A stretch of DNA of 64,000 bases from Methylococcus capsulatus str. Texas = ATCC 19069 (lineage in GTDB: Bacteria > Pseudomonadota > Gammaproteobacteria > Methylococcales > Methylococcaceae): the NCBI RefSeq assembly GCF_000424685.1, contig NZ_AUKJ01000023.1, positions 49,412 through 113,411 on the forward strand. Reading direction: 5' to 3'. Made by a program: the position numbers and the translations under genes. The notes below the pieces were generated by a model. The model ran no database searches and had not been told where the DNA came from. It saw nothing but the letters and a program-made list of their open reading frames with translations. Below, piece by piece: positions 1-15,978 of this stretch. Every line of letters begins with the position of its first letter. Position 1 is the first letter of the stretch.

Positions 1-1643
<1,643 letters not shown>

Positions 1644-1662
1644 GGTGCCGCCGCGCTCTGGA

Positions 1663-1691
1663 TGGACTCCATCAGGGCTATCTTCTATAAT
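1663..1691 (+). promoter_or_regulatory. Predicted sigma-70 promoter of carAB
   Basis: A -35-like TGGACT (1663-1668) and a consensus -10 TATAAT (1686-1691) are separated by exactly 17 bp, just after the dapB stop. Transcription would begin near 1697-1700, leaving a leader of about 75 nt before carA. This is a sequence match only. Confidence 0.6.
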
Positions 1692-1725
1692 CCCACGGCT
1701 AAAACGCATCGAATATCCCAACGAG

Positions 1726-1756
1726 CGGGGCATATCTTCGGGTCTGCCCCGTTTTT
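1726..1756 (+). terminator. Terminator-like hairpin in the carA leader (attenuator candidate)
   Basis: CGGGGCA (1726-1732) pairs perfectly with TGCCCCG (1745-1751) and is followed at once by TTTTT (1752-1756). It lies between the predicted carA promoter and the carA start, so it would act on carAB transcription. It could instead simply terminate read-through from dnaJ-dapB. Confidence 0.6.
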
Positions 1757-1777
1757 GCACGTCTTGAGGTGGCTTTT

Positions 1778-2914
1778 TTGAAAACTCCCGCGCTGCTCGC
1801 TCTTGACGACGGTACCGTGTTTCGTGGCTACGCGATCGGGGCCGAGGGGGCATCGGTGGGCGAGGTGGTGTTCAACACCTCGATCACCGGCTACCAGGAA
1901 ATCCTCACCGATCCGTCCTACGCGCGGCAGATCGTCGCGCTGACCTATCCCCACATCGGCAACACCGGCATCAACGAAGAAGACACCGAATCTTCCGGCA
2001 TTTTCGCCAGCGGGTTGGTGATCCGTGATCTGCCGCTGCGGGCCAGCAACTGGCGGTGCGAGCGCCGCCTCGACGAATACCTGCGCCAGCGCGGCGTGGT
2101 CGGCGTTGCCGGCCTGGATACCCGCCGGCTGACCCGTATCCTGCGCGACAAGGGGGCCCAGCGCGGTTGCATCGCGGCCGGCAACTCTCTGGATGCCGAC
2201 GCTGCGGTGGCGATGGCCCGTGGTTTTCCCGGATTGCAGGGTATGGATCTGGCTCAGGTCGTCACCACCCCGCAGCGCTATGAGTGGACCGAAGGCAGCT
2301 GGCGGTTCGGCGCCGAGCCGGTGCAGTCAGGTCAAGGTGGTTTCCATGTCGTCGCGTACGATTTCGGAGTCAAGCGAAACATCCTGCGACTGCTCGTGGA
2401 TCGAGGCTGCCGGGTCACCGTGGTACCCGCCCGGACGCCGGCAGCGGAAGCGTTGGCACTCAAACCCGACGGGTTGTTCCTATCGAACGGTCCTGGTGAT
2501 CCGGAGCCTTGTGACTACGCCGTTGCGGCGATCCGGGCATTCCTGGACACCGGCATTCCGGTTTTCGGCATCTGCCTGGGGCATCAGTTGCTGGCCCTCG
2601 CGGCAGGTGCGCGCACGTCGAAGATGAAGTTCGGCCATCACGGCGCAAACCATCCGGTGCAGGACCTGAGCACCGGCCGGGTCGTGATCACCAGCCAGAA
2701 CCACGGTTTCGCCGTGGAGGAGGCCAGCCTGCCGGCGAACGTGAGACCGACCCACCGCTCGCTGTTCGACGGCAGTCTGCAGGGCATCGAATTCACCGAT
2801 CGTTCTGCCTTCAGTTTCCAAGGGCATCCGGAAGCCAGTCCTGGCCCGCACGATCTGTGCGACCTGTTCGACCGCTTCGTCGGCGCCATGAGAGCCGCCC
2901 GCAACCGCCATTAA
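1778..2914 (+). CDS. carA: Carbamoyl-phosphate synthase small subunit
   Basis: Glutaminase subunit of carbamoyl-phosphate synthase: it hydrolyses glutamine and passes ammonia to CarB for arginine and pyrimidine synthesis. The N-terminal CPSase domain ([27 protein letters not shown]) is followed by a class I glutamine amidotransferase domain with nucleophile Cys266 in GICLGHQ and His350/Glu352 in the [11 protein letters not shown] segment. The TTG at 1778 was chosen because TGAGGTGG (1765-1772) lies 5 nt before it and the resulting [12 protein letters not shown] aligns with known CarA N-termini; a GTG at 1769 in the same frame would add three residues but leaves no room for a ribosome site. 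carB starts 15 bp downstream. Confidence 0.95.
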   Translation: MKTPALLALDDGTVFRGYAIGAEGASVGEVVFNTSITGYQEILTDPSYARQIVALTYPHIGNTGINEEDTESSGIFASGLVIRDLPLRASNWRCERRLDEYLRQRGVVGVAGLDTRRLTRILRDKGAQRGCIAAGNSLDADAAVAMARGFPGLQGMDLAQVVTTPQRYEWTEGSWRFGAEPVQSGQGGFHVVAYDFGVKRNILRLLVDRGCRVTVVPARTPAAEALALKPDGLFLSNGPGDPEPCDYAVAAIRAFLDTGIPVFGICLGHQLLALAAGARTSKMKFGHHGANHPVQDLSTGRVVITSQNHGFAVEEASLPANVRPTHRSLFDGSLQGIEFTDRSAFSFQGHPEASPGPHDLCDLFDRFVGAMRAARNRH

Positions 2915-2929
2915 CGGTGTCCTTCGTTC

Positions 2930-6148
<3,219 letters not shown>

Positions 6149-6172
6149 ATCGGAGAATCGGAAGCAGCAGCG

Positions 6173-6649
6173 ATGAACAAGACTCCCATGACCACACGCG
6201 GTGCCGAGAAGCTGCGTGAAGAACTCAATCATCTGAAGACGGTGGCGCGGCCCCGGGTCATCGAGGCGATCGCCGAAGCGCGCGCCCATGGCGACCTGAA
6301 GGAGAACGCCGAATATCAGGCAGCGCGAGAACAGCAGGGATTCATCGAAGGACGGATCAAGGAGATCGAGGCCAAGCTCGCCAATGCCCAGATCATCGAC
6401 GTCACGCGGCTGAACCCCGGCGGCAAGGTCGTCTTCGGGGCGACCGCGGAGATCGAAGATCTGGCTTCCGGCGAAGTGGTGACCTATCAAATCGTCGGCG
6501 AGGACGAAGCCGAGATCAAAGAAGGGAGGATTTCGGTGACTTCGCCGATCGCGCGCGCCCTCATCGGCAAACAGGAAGGCGACATAGCGACGGTGCAGGC
6601 GCCGGGCGGTACCCGCGAATACGAAATCGTATCGGTCAAATACGTCTAG
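6173..6649 (+). CDS. greA: Transcription elongation factor GreA
   Basis: Binds the RNA polymerase secondary channel and stimulates cleavage of backtracked transcripts. The 158-aa product has the N-terminal antiparallel coiled coil with the acidic tip ([17 protein letters not shown], about residues 40-56) and the C-terminal FKBP-like domain ending in [14 protein letters not shown]. It starts 24 bp after carB on the same strand. Its stop codon interlocks with the stop of the convergent yhbY gene in a shared CTAG (6646-6649). Confidence 0.96.
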   Translation: MNKTPMTTRGAEKLREELNHLKTVARPRVIEAIAEARAHGDLKENAEYQAAREQQGFIEGRIKEIEAKLANAQIIDVTRLNPGGKVVFGATAEIEDLASGEVVTYQIVGEDEAEIKEGRISVTSPIARALIGKQEGDIATVQAPGGTREYEIVSVKYV

Positions 6650-6927
6650 ACTTTCCTGCCCCGCTCAGGCGATTTCCGGAACAGCGTGATCACATGGCCG
6701 AGCGACTGGACCAGCTCGGCACCCGACTCTCCGCAGATTTGCGCCGTCATCTCCGCTCTGGTTTCGCGGTCCCCGGCATTGACCCGGACTTTGATCAATT
6801 CGTGATGTTCCAGAGCCATGTCGATTTCGCCGAGCACGCCCGGTGTGATACCGGCCTGGCCGGTGATCACGACCGGCTTCAGTTTGTGGGCCTTGGCGCG
6901 TAATTGGCGTCGGAGTTCGGGAGTCAT
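6646..6927 (-). CDS. yhbY: CRM-domain RNA-binding protein YhbY
   Basis: Small CRM/YhbY-family protein that associates with pre-50S ribosomal subunits in the species where it has been studied. The 93-aa product shows the family pattern [23 protein letters not shown] with the GxxG-like loop and the [11 protein letters not shown] segment. The frame extends upstream, but ATG 6927 ([14 protein letters not shown]) matches the family N-terminus. It is divergent from rlmE across 58 bp and convergent with greA, sharing the last four bases with it. In enterobacteria yhbY also sits between greA and rlmE on the opposite strand. Confidence 0.92.
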   Translation of the reverse strand: MTPELRRQLRAKAHKLKPVVITGQAGITPGVLGEIDMALEHHELIKVRVNAGDRETRAEMTAQICGESGAELVQSLGHVITLFRKSPERGRKV

Positions 6928-6985
6928 ACGTGGCACTCTGTCGAAGAAAAAGCTGCTTATTGTAACGTGACTGAAGAAATTTCCC

Positions 6986-7618
6986 ATGGCAAAGCGTAGC
7001 CGGAGCAGCGGCCGCTGGCTGGCGGAGCATTTCTCCGACGAGTACGTGCGCCTGGCGCAGGAGAAAGGTTATCGTTCGAGAGCCGTCTTCAAGCTGATGG
7101 AGCTGGACGAGCATGACCGTTTGTTCGCGCCCGGCACCACGGTGATCGACCTCGGGGCGGCCCCAGGCGGTTGGTCGCAATATGCGGCCCGGCGGGTGGG
7201 GGCCTCCGGCCGAGTCCTTGCCCTGGACATGCTGCCGATGGAACCTTTACCCGGCGTCACCGTGGTGCAAGGGGATTTTCTCGACGATGCGGTGTTCCAG
7301 GCGCTGCTGGAAGCCATCGGCGGGCGCCGTGTGGATGTGGTATTGTCGGACATGGCGCCCAATATGAGCGGTAACCGCAACGTCGACCAGCCGCGCAGCA
7401 TGTACCTGGCGGAATTGGCCTTCGATCTCGCGGAAAGGGTGCTGGGGCCGAAGGGAAGTTTCGTCGTGAAGCTGTTCCAGGGGGAAGGATTCCAGGAATA
7501 CGTGGCACGGGCCAGGAAGGCGTTTGGGTCCGTCGGCATGAGGAAGCCGAAGGCCTCGCGGGCACGGAGCGCGGAAATTTACCTGGTCGGTAAGGGATAC
7601 CGTGGCGCCGACCGCTGA
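6986..7618 (+). CDS. rlmE: 23S rRNA (uridine-2'-O)-methyltransferase RlmE (FtsJ)
   Basis: SAM-dependent enzyme that 2'-O-methylates U2552 of 23S rRNA late in 50S assembly. The 210-aa product has the family N-terminus ([14 protein letters not shown] with the first catalytic Lys at residue 36), the SAM-binding loop [13 protein letters not shown], the [11 protein letters not shown] motif with a catalytic Asp, and [12 protein letters not shown] with a catalytic Lys, consistent with the K-D-K-E tetrad. It lies between yhbY and ftsH, the conserved order; ftsH follows after about 190 bp, so it may use its own promoter. Confidence 0.97.
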   Translation: MAKRSRSSGRWLAEHFSDEYVRLAQEKGYRSRAVFKLMELDEHDRLFAPGTTVIDLGAAPGGWSQYAARRVGASGRVLALDMLPMEPLPGVTVVQGDFLDDAVFQALLEAIGGRRVDVVLSDMAPNMSGNRNVDQPRSMYLAELAFDLAERVLGPKGSFVVKLFQGEGFQEYVARARKAFGSVGMRKPKASRARSAEIYLVGKGYRGADR

Positions 7619-7812
7619 ATCAGGGGGGCGGGAACGATTTTGGCCATCCAAGTGTCATATTTGTGTCATGTTGCGTCGGCGATTTTTTCGTGCTGCGGGG
7701 AATTCCGTAGCGATCGCGTGCAGGTGTGGATAATATTGCCGTCATCGGTCTGACACAAAATAACAAGAGCCGTTCTCCATCCCATTCCAATCCGACTACG
7801 GAGATTCGAGTC

Positions 7813-9729
<1,917 letters not shown>

Positions 9730-9753
9730 GTTTTCGGGCCGCACAGGCTTTCG

Positions 9754-9787
9754 AACCCCTGGCGGGCGCAGTCTGCCAGGGGTTTTC
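9754..9787 (+). terminator. Rho-independent terminator after ftsH
   Basis: CCCCTGGC (9756-9763) pairs perfectly with GCCAGGGG (9775-9782) around an 11-nt loop; flanking AA/TT extends the stem to 10 bp, and TTTTCTATT follows. It separates ftsH from glmM. Confidence 0.85.
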
Positions 9788-9843
9788 TATTGTCCGCGAT
9801 TTCGCTAGTTTTCTTGAGGACGTCAGAATTGGGGGAGGAAGCA

Positions 9844-11187
9844 GTGAAGAAAGAGTATTTCGGGACCGACGGAATTCGCGGCAGGGTGGGTGATTACCCG
9901 ATCACTCCGGATTTCATGCTCAAGCTCGGGTGGGCGGCGGGCTGCGTCTTCGCCCGGGAGATGCCGGGCCGGCGTGTCCTGATCGGCAAGGATACCCGGA
10001 TTTCCGGATACATGTTCGAATCGGCTTTGGAAGCCGGCTTTTCCGCCGCCGGCGTCGATACGCAACTACTCGGCCCGATGCCGACCCCGGCGGTCGCTTA
10101 TCTGACCCGCACCCTCCGTGCCCAGGCGGGCGTGGTGATCAGCGCTTCACACAACCCTTATTACGACAACGGCATCAAGTTTTTCGGGCCGGACGGCATG
10201 AAGCTGCCCGACGAACTGGAACTGTTGATCGAAGACTATCTGGGCAGGCCCATGACCACTGTGGAGTGTTCGCACATCGGCAAGGCGACCCGCATCGTGG
10301 ACGCGGCGGGGCGTTATATCGAGTTTTGCAAGAGCACGATTCCCCTGGGTATGCATTTTTCCGGAATGAAAATCGTGGTGGACTGCGCCCACGGATCGAC
10401 CTACCACGTCGCTCCCGACGTGTTCTCGGAACTGAGAGCGACCGTGAGTACCCTCGGGGTCGCGCCGGACGGTCTCAACATCAACGATCGCGTCGGCGCC
10501 ACGGATCCTGAAAACCTTCGCCAGACGGTGCTCGAGGAAAATGCCGATCTGGGCATAGCGCTGGATGGAGACGGCGATCGGCTGATCATGGTCGACCACC
10601 GGGGGGAGGTCGTCGACGGCGACGAACTGCTGTTCGTCATCGCCAATGCCCGGCACGCCGAAGGCGAACTGAAGGGTTCCGTGGTGGGAACCCTGATGAG
10701 CAATCTCGGCCTGGAGCAGGCGATACGGCGCCTGGGCCTGGAATTCAGGCGGGCCGCGGTCGGCGACCGCTACGTGATGGAAATGATGCTCGAACACGGC
10801 AGCATGCTCGGCGGCGAAGGGTCGGGACACATCATTTGCCGCGACCGCACCACCACGGGGGACGGCATCGTCTCCGCCCTGCAAGTCCTGGCGGAGATCG
10901 TCCGCAGCGGAAAAACCCTGCACGAACTGAAGCAGGGCATGAGGAAATATCCCCAGCGGCTGGTCAACGTGCGGCTGGCGGAACGGGTCAGTCTGGCTTC
11001 GGTGCCGCTGGTCCAGAAAGTGAAGGCCGAGGTGGAGGCGGAGTTGGGCGATTCGGGACGCGTACTGTTGCGCCCGTCGGGCACGGAGCCCTTGATCCGG
11101 GTGATGGTCGAAGGAGCGGACGAGGGCCAGGTCCGCGAGCTCGCCGACCGGTTGGCGGGAGCCGTGGCCCGGGCGTTTTCCGCCTGA
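9844..11187 (+). CDS. glmM: Phosphoglucosamine mutase
   Basis: Interconverts glucosamine-6-phosphate and glucosamine-1-phosphate on the way to UDP-GlcNAc for peptidoglycan and LPS; cytoplasmic. The 447-aa product contains the phosphoserine loop [14 protein letters not shown] with catalytic Ser102, the magnesium loop DGDGDR at 241-246, the sugar-binding GGEGSGHI segment and the C-terminal phosphate-binding [15 protein letters not shown] 9844 was chosen because GGAGG lies 5 nt upstream and [13 protein letters not shown] is the family N-terminus; the longer open frame from 9790 overlaps the ftsH terminator. folP, often found before glmM, is absent here. Confidence 0.97.
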   Translation: MKKEYFGTDGIRGRVGDYPITPDFMLKLGWAAGCVFAREMPGRRVLIGKDTRISGYMFESALEAGFSAAGVDTQLLGPMPTPAVAYLTRTLRAQAGVVISASHNPYYDNGIKFFGPDGMKLPDELELLIEDYLGRPMTTVECSHIGKATRIVDAAGRYIEFCKSTIPLGMHFSGMKIVVDCAHGSTYHVAPDVFSELRATVSTLGVAPDGLNINDRVGATDPENLRQTVLEENADLGIALDGDGDRLIMVDHRGEVVDGDELLFVIANARHAEGELKGSVVGTLMSNLGLEQAIRRLGLEFRRAAVGDRYVMEMMLEHGSMLGGEGSGHIICRDRTTTGDGIVSALQVLAEIVRSGKTLHELKQGMRKYPQRLVNVRLAERVSLASVPLVQKVKAEVEAELGDSGRVLLRPSGTEPLIRVMVEGADEGQVRELADRLAGAVARAFSA

Positions 11188-11290
11188 AGCGTGTGCCGGC
11201 CAGGCTCGTTTCCGACTTATGCCATTGAACGGAAAGGGGACATTCCCTGTATCACGAGTCGGTCGGCTTCCCGTCCTCGCGCTGCATCTT

Positions 11291-11299
11291 TGCTACAAT
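11291..11299 (+). promoter_or_regulatory. Extended -10 promoter candidate for the srf-type operon
   Basis: TGC-TACAAT (11291-11299) is a good extended -10 element in the 200-bp gap between glmM and the seven-gene operon. No convincing -35 was seen. Transcription would start near 11306, about 80 nt before the first ATG. Otherwise the gap (11188-11387) shows nothing recognisable. Confidence 0.4.
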
Positions 11300-11387
11300 C
11301 GGGTGCGCAGCGCGGAGTCCGGCTGCCGGCCGTGTCAGCGATCCGGCCGACCATTCCCTCCTTTCCGACGATTCTAGGAGTGTTCCC

Positions 11388-12962
11388 ATGGCTGGTGTCC
11401 TGCTTCGCTCCGGCCGCCTGAAGCACTTTTTGCCCCTGGGTGCCACCGGCCAGCCGGTCTACCGCGCGGCTTCGCAATTGCGGGCCGCGATTCGGCGGCA
11501 GCTCGGCCAGGAGGCGGCGGATTACTTCGCCGTGCCGGTCCAGGACGAGAAGGGGGATACCCTGGATTGGTATTCCGCATTCGATGGAGACGTGGTGCCC
11601 TGGACGTCGGCGACTCCGGAGGAGCGCGGCCCGGCCAGGGCCAGCCTGTTGGCGGCGCGCGAGCGCCTGCTGGAGAAGAGCCGGGCGCTGCAGGCGTCGG
11701 AAGACGGCGAGCAGCAGGTTTTTGGCAAGCTGCTGGCGCTGGCGACGCGTATTCCCGGGGAGGATCATGTGTATCTCGTCGGGGGGCGGCCGGTCATGAC
11801 GTTCTGGGGATTCGCCCAGCGCGAGGAGGTTTCGGAGCGTGACGTGCTGGCCAGCCTCGACGTAAGCGGCATCTCGGCATCGGCGGCGCGTTTCGAGGAG
11901 GGACCGGGCAAGATTCCACCGATGCCTGGGCGCCGGCGCTGGTGGCACTGGCTGTTGTTGCCGCTGCTGCTTCTGGTGGGACTCCTCTTGTTCGGCTTGA
12001 AGAATTGCGGGCCGGACGGTCTGTCCGGGTTCGTCCGGCAAGAGCCTACGCCGAGCCCGCTTCCGCTGGAAAGGGAAGGGGATGTCATCCCCGACGTATC
12101 TCCCAGTCCCGATGCAAAGGAGGAAAGTAGGGAAAAGAGCCGCAGCGACGTCGCCGCCTTCGGTGAGCGAATCGACCGGAGCGGGCGCCAGGACCGGGAC
12201 ACGGTGAGCGTGAAGCGCTCGGTGGAGGGTTCCCGGACCGTCGTGGACTCCACGCAAGTGGATCAAAGCCCGGAAGGGGCGACCGATACCGAGAACTGGG
12301 ACACGTCAGCCGCGATGCCGCCGGGAGGTGCGGCTGACGCGGCCGAAAGCACGTCAGTCTCCGAGGTCGCGTCTGCCCACACCGACGTGGCTGGGACCGG
12401 ATCGCCTGGCGACGATAAGCCGCAACCGGATCCCGGCAGCGGAGGACAAACCGCCGAGGGCCAGCCGGCCGACGAAGCCACGCAATCCGCCGAAGATAAA
12501 TCAGCAGCGAAAACCGAACCACCTGCTGAGGCTCCGTCCGAAAAAGCCATTTCCAAGGCTGGAGCCAACGTGACGACTTCCGGCGCACCGCTGACGATCC
12601 CCAAGGAGGCAGCCAGGAAGGGCTCTACCGACTTCCTGAACGGCCAGTGGCAGTCCGTCACCGGTCTGCAGGACAGCTCCGGCAATCCGATTCGGCTCGA
12701 ATACGATTTCAAGGGCAAGGATGGCATGGCCCGGCTGAAGCGTTCGGTCGGCGGCAAGGAGATGGAATGCACCGCGCCGGTGACTTCCAGTTTCAGCGGA
12801 TCCAGGCTGGTGATCGACCAGGCCGGCGACATCCGCTGTCCCGACGGCAGCAGCATCCAGCGCTCCAAGGTGGAATGCACCACCGACCCGCAAGGCCATG
12901 CGGTGTGCAAGGGCAGGAATCCGGACGGTTCCGATTACAAGGTCCGGATCACCAAGAAATAG
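11388..12962 (+). CDS. srfA: SrfA-like single-pass membrane protein, first gene of the srf-type operon
   Basis: Likely SrfA-family protein of unknown biochemical role, named from its position directly before SrfB and SrfC. The 524-aa product has three parts: a cytoplasmic N-terminal domain (about 1-180), one strongly hydrophobic segment (about 185-203, WWHWLLLPLLLLVGLLLFGL), then a 200-residue linker rich in Ser, Asp, Glu and Pro, and a compact C-terminal domain (about 425-524) with four Cys, probably periplasmic and disulfide-bonded. The basic stretch before the membrane segment supports N-in topology. srfB follows after 21 bp. Family assignment is by context and general layout; no catalytic motif was seen. 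Confidence 0.65.
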   Translation: MAGVLLRSGRLKHFLPLGATGQPVYRAASQLRAAIRRQLGQEAADYFAVPVQDEKGDTLDWYSAFDGDVVPWTSATPEERGPARASLLAARERLLEKSRALQASEDGEQQVFGKLLALATRIPGEDHVYLVGGRPVMTFWGFAQREEVSERDVLASLDVSGISASAARFEEGPGKIPPMPGRRRWWHWLLLPLLLLVGLLLFGLKNCGPDGLSGFVRQEPTPSPLPLEREGDVIPDVSPSPDAKEESREKSRSDVAAFGERIDRSGRQDRDTVSVKRSVEGSRTVVDSTQVDQSPEGATDTENWDTSAAMPPGGAADAAESTSVSEVASAHTDVAGTGSPGDDKPQPDPGSGGQTAEGQPADEATQSAEDKSAAKTEPPAEAPSEKAISKAGANVTTSGAPLTIPKEAARKGSTDFLNGQWQSVTGLQDSSGNPIRLEYDFKGKDGMARLKRSVGGKEMECTAPVTSSFSGSRLVIDQAGDIRCPDGSSIQRSKVECTTDPQGHAVCKGRNPDGSDYKVRITKK

Positions 12963-12983
12963 CGGAAGGAGCGGAGAAGCGGA

Positions 12984-15974
12984 ATGCTGAGCGAATTGGT
13001 GGAATTCGCCGAGAACGCCACGCTGATCATGCGCAGCGGGGTCCAGTTCATGGATTTCGGCCTGACGCTGGACCTGCGCCGGGAGCCGCCCGGCGAGTTT
13101 GCCCTGCAGAGCGGCCGGCGCTCGCTGGCGCGGCTGGAATGGGACGAGCGGCGTGAGCGCCACGTGCATCCGGGTGATCCGGTGCTGGTGGTCAAACCCA
13201 GGTTCAGCGTGAGCGTCGATGAGTCCATCAAACTGCTGGATGGCTGCTGGCTGCCGCTGCCCGTGCTGCGAGCCGGTCCCCAGCGCCGCTTCGACCAGGG
13301 GCCCACCACCTGGGCCCGTGGCCGCATCGTCAGACTCGGCGAAGGCGAAGACCTGCGCGGTCACACTCACCGCCTGACACTGGCCTTCGACACCCAGGTA
13401 CTGGAGGCGCGTGCGGCCACGGCTTATCTGGCGCCGACCCACGCCGACGTGCAGACCGGCGCCAGTTTCCAGCTTGCCTACCGGGCGCACGAGATGGGCT
13501 GGTATCCGGAACTGCCCTGGGTCGACGAATGGCTGGCGGAAGTGTTCCGCGACGAGGCGGCGGAGCGGTTGAAGCTGCCGGCCGAAGACGTCGACAGCGA
13601 GATCGAACAGCTCAGCCATCACGCCCATTACCTCAATTTTCTGTACCTGATCGGTGTACGGGCCAACATCCCGGAAATCCGGGTGCGCAGCAACGCGCCG
13701 GACGACATCTATGCGCCGATCCCAGTGGATCTGGTGCTGGACGTCGGCAATTCCCGGACCTGTGGCATCCTGGTCGAGGAGCATCCCCAGCAGCACGATG
13801 GCCTGAAGAACCGCTACGAACTCACCATCCGCGACTTGTCCGAGCCGCACAAGGTCTATCACGAACCCTTCGAGAGCCGGGCGGAATTCGCCCAGGCATT
13901 GCTGGGCAAGGAGCACCTGGCCTGCAAGAGCGGGCGCAACGATGCCTTCGTCTGGCCGACCATCGCCCGGGTCGGGCGGGAGGCGGCGCGGCTGGCCAAT
14001 CACCGCCGCGGCACCGAAGGCTCGACCGGGCTGTCCAGTCCCAAGCGCTACCTCTGGGACGAGGACCGTTACGAGCCCGGCTGGCGCTTCAACGTCGCCT
14101 ACAGCCGCGAGGAGATCGAACCGCACGCCACGGGGGCGCCGTTCAGTAACCTGATCAACGAGCGCGGCGAAGCCCTGCACGAACTGCCGGAGGCCGAGCG
14201 GATGCCGGTGTTCGTGCCCAAATATTCGCGCAGCTCCTTGATGTGCTTCTTCCTGGCCGAAATCCTGGTCCACGCCCTCGGGCAGATCAACAGCCCGGCC
14301 CAGCGGATCAAACAGGGCGATCCGGAAAAGCCCCGGCACCTGCGTTCCATCATCATCACCGTGCCGCCCTCCATGCCCAAGCCGGAGCGGCGGATCTTCG
14401 CCGCGCGTTTGCGCCAGGCCATGGCCCTGGTGTGGAAGGCGTTGGGCTGGCAGCCGGAAGACGACGGCATCGACGCCGTGGATGCCGCCGGCAACCCGAC
14501 CGCCTGGCCGCGTTTCCCGGTGATCCATACCGAATGGGATGAGGCGACTTGCGCCCAGGCGGTCTACCTGTTCAGTGAAATCCACGAGCATTTCGGCGGG
14601 CGGCCGGAGGAGTTTTTCCGCATCCTGCGCCGCAGCGGTGTGGATCGTGGGGACCAGACGATCACGGTGGCCTCGATCGACATCGGCGGTGGCACTACGG
14701 ACCTGGTGGTGGCCGACTACCGGCTGGACCATGGCCAGGGCGCCAACGTCTACATCCTGCCGGAGCAGCGGTTCCGCGACGGCTTCAAGGTGGCTGGCGA
14801 CGATCTGCTGCTGGAGACGGTGCAGAAGATGATCGTGCCGGCGATCGAGGCGGCGCTGCTCGAGTACGGTGTGGCCGATCCCGCATCCTTGCTGTCCCAG
14901 CTCATCGGCGCCGAGACCCTGTCGGTGCAGGACCGTACCTCGCGTCAGCGGCTGGCCCTGGAGGTGTTCTATCCGCTGGGCCTGAAGCTGTTGCATGCCT
15001 ATGAGCGTTTCGATCCGGCTCTGCCGGCGGAGTCGCATGGCTTCAGGATCGGCGAACTGCTGGTGGGGGATGACCGTCCCTCCGAGCACGTAGTGCGGCA
15101 TTTCGCGTTGGGGGTAAAGCGGTCGGTTGGTGCCAGGGACAAGGATTTCGATCTGCTCGAAGTAACGATCCCTTTCGATCTGCACCGGCTGCACCGGCTG
15201 TTCCTGGAGGACCGGTTCGAGATCTGCAAGACCGTCCGGGCGCTGTGCGAGATCGTCCACCTCTATCACTGCGACGTTCTGCTGTTGAGCGGGCGGCCCT
15301 CCTGCATGCCGGGCATCCTGGCGCTGTTCCGCCGCCTGCTGCCCTTGCCGCCGGACCGGATCGTCCCGCTGGCAGGGTTCCGCGCCGGGGTCTGGTATCC
15401 CTTCCACCGCGACGGCCGGATCGGCGACCCCAAGACCACGGCGGTGGTCGGGGCGATGATCTGCAAAGTCGGCGGCGCCCGCCGCATCCCCAACTTCAAC
15501 TTCCTGGCCCATGCCTACAAGGTGTATTCCACCGTCCGCCACCTGGGGCTGATCGACCAGAACCTCGTACTGCGGGACGCCGACGTGTATTACCGTGACG
15601 TCAATCTGGACGACGAGAACTACGAGCTTCCGGAGCAGCCGTTCGAGATGCGCGCCCGGATGATCCTGGGGTTCAGGCAGCTCGCCTCCGAGCGCTGGCC
15701 GGCGACGCCGCTGTACGTGCTGGACCTGAGCGAACGCGCCAAGCAGCTCCTCGCCAGCGCCGACCGCACCGCGCCCGCCGTGATCCAGATCGCTCTCAAA
15801 CTGGACCGCAAGAAAGGCGCGGGGCCCGAGAGCTTCAGCGTGGCCTCCGCCGTCACCAGCCAGGGCACCGCCCTCAACCCGTCGCGCGACATCGTGCTCA
15901 AGCTCAACACCCTGACCACCGTCGGCATCGGCGAGAGCAGCTATTGGCTGGACACGGGCAGCATCATCCGTTAA
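12984..15974 (+). CDS. srfB: SrfB family protein, actin/Hsp70-fold ATPase-like
   Basis: SrfB (Virul_fac_BrkB/SrfB-type) family protein; the name comes from SsrB-regulated genes in Salmonella and the function is unresolved. The 996-aa length fits the family. Two motifs of the actin/Hsp70 ATPase fold are visible: a phosphate-1-like loop DVGNSRTCGIL starting at Asp253 and a phosphate-2 loop SIDIGGGTTDLVVADY at 564-579. This suggests ATP binding, which is an inference. No signal peptide or membrane segment is present, so it should be cytoplasmic or membrane-associated through partners. A GGAG ribosome site precedes ATG 12984; srfC starts 4 bp after its stop, implying translational coupling. A long antisense open frame here is a codon-bias shadow. 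Confidence 0.85.
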   Translation: MLSELVEFAENATLIMRSGVQFMDFGLTLDLRREPPGEFALQSGRRSLARLEWDERRERHVHPGDPVLVVKPRFSVSVDESIKLLDGCWLPLPVLRAGPQRRFDQGPTTWARGRIVRLGEGEDLRGHTHRLTLAFDTQVLEARAATAYLAPTHADVQTGASFQLAYRAHEMGWYPELPWVDEWLAEVFRDEAAERLKLPAEDVDSEIEQLSHHAHYLNFLYLIGVRANIPEIRVRSNAPDDIYAPIPVDLVLDVGNSRTCGILVEEHPQQHDGLKNRYELTIRDLSEPHKVYHEPFESRAEFAQALLGKEHLACKSGRNDAFVWPTIARVGREAARLANHRRGTEGSTGLSSPKRYLWDEDRYEPGWRFNVAYSREEIEPHATGAPFSNLINERGEALHELPEAERMPVFVPKYSRSSLMCFFLAEILVHALGQINSPAQRIKQGDPEKPRHLRSIIITVPPSMPKPERRIFAARLRQAMALVWKALGWQPEDDGIDAVDAAGNPTAWPRFPVIHTEWDEATCAQAVYLFSEIHEHFGGRPEEFFRILRRSGVDRGDQTITVASIDIGGGTTDLVVADYRLDHGQGANVYILPEQRFRDGFKVAGDDLLLETVQKMIVPAIEAALLEYGVADPASLLSQLIGAETLSVQDRTSRQRLALEVFYPLGLKLLHAYERFDPALPAESHGFRIGELLVGDDRPSEHVVRHFALGVKRSVGARDKDFDLLEVTIPFDLHRLHRLFLEDRFEICKTVRALCEIVHLYHCDVLLLSGRPSCMPGILALFRRLLPLPPDRIVPLAGFRAGVWYPFHRDGRIGDPKTTAVVGAMICKVGGARRIPNFNFLAHAYKVYSTVRHLGLIDQNLVLRDADVYYRDVNLDDENYELPEQPFEMRARMILGFRQLASERWPATPLYVLDLSERAKQLLASADRTAPAVIQIALKLDRKKGAGPESFSVASAVTSQGTALNPSRDIVLKLNTLTTVGIGESSYWLDTGSIIR

Positions 15975-15978
15975 GGGC

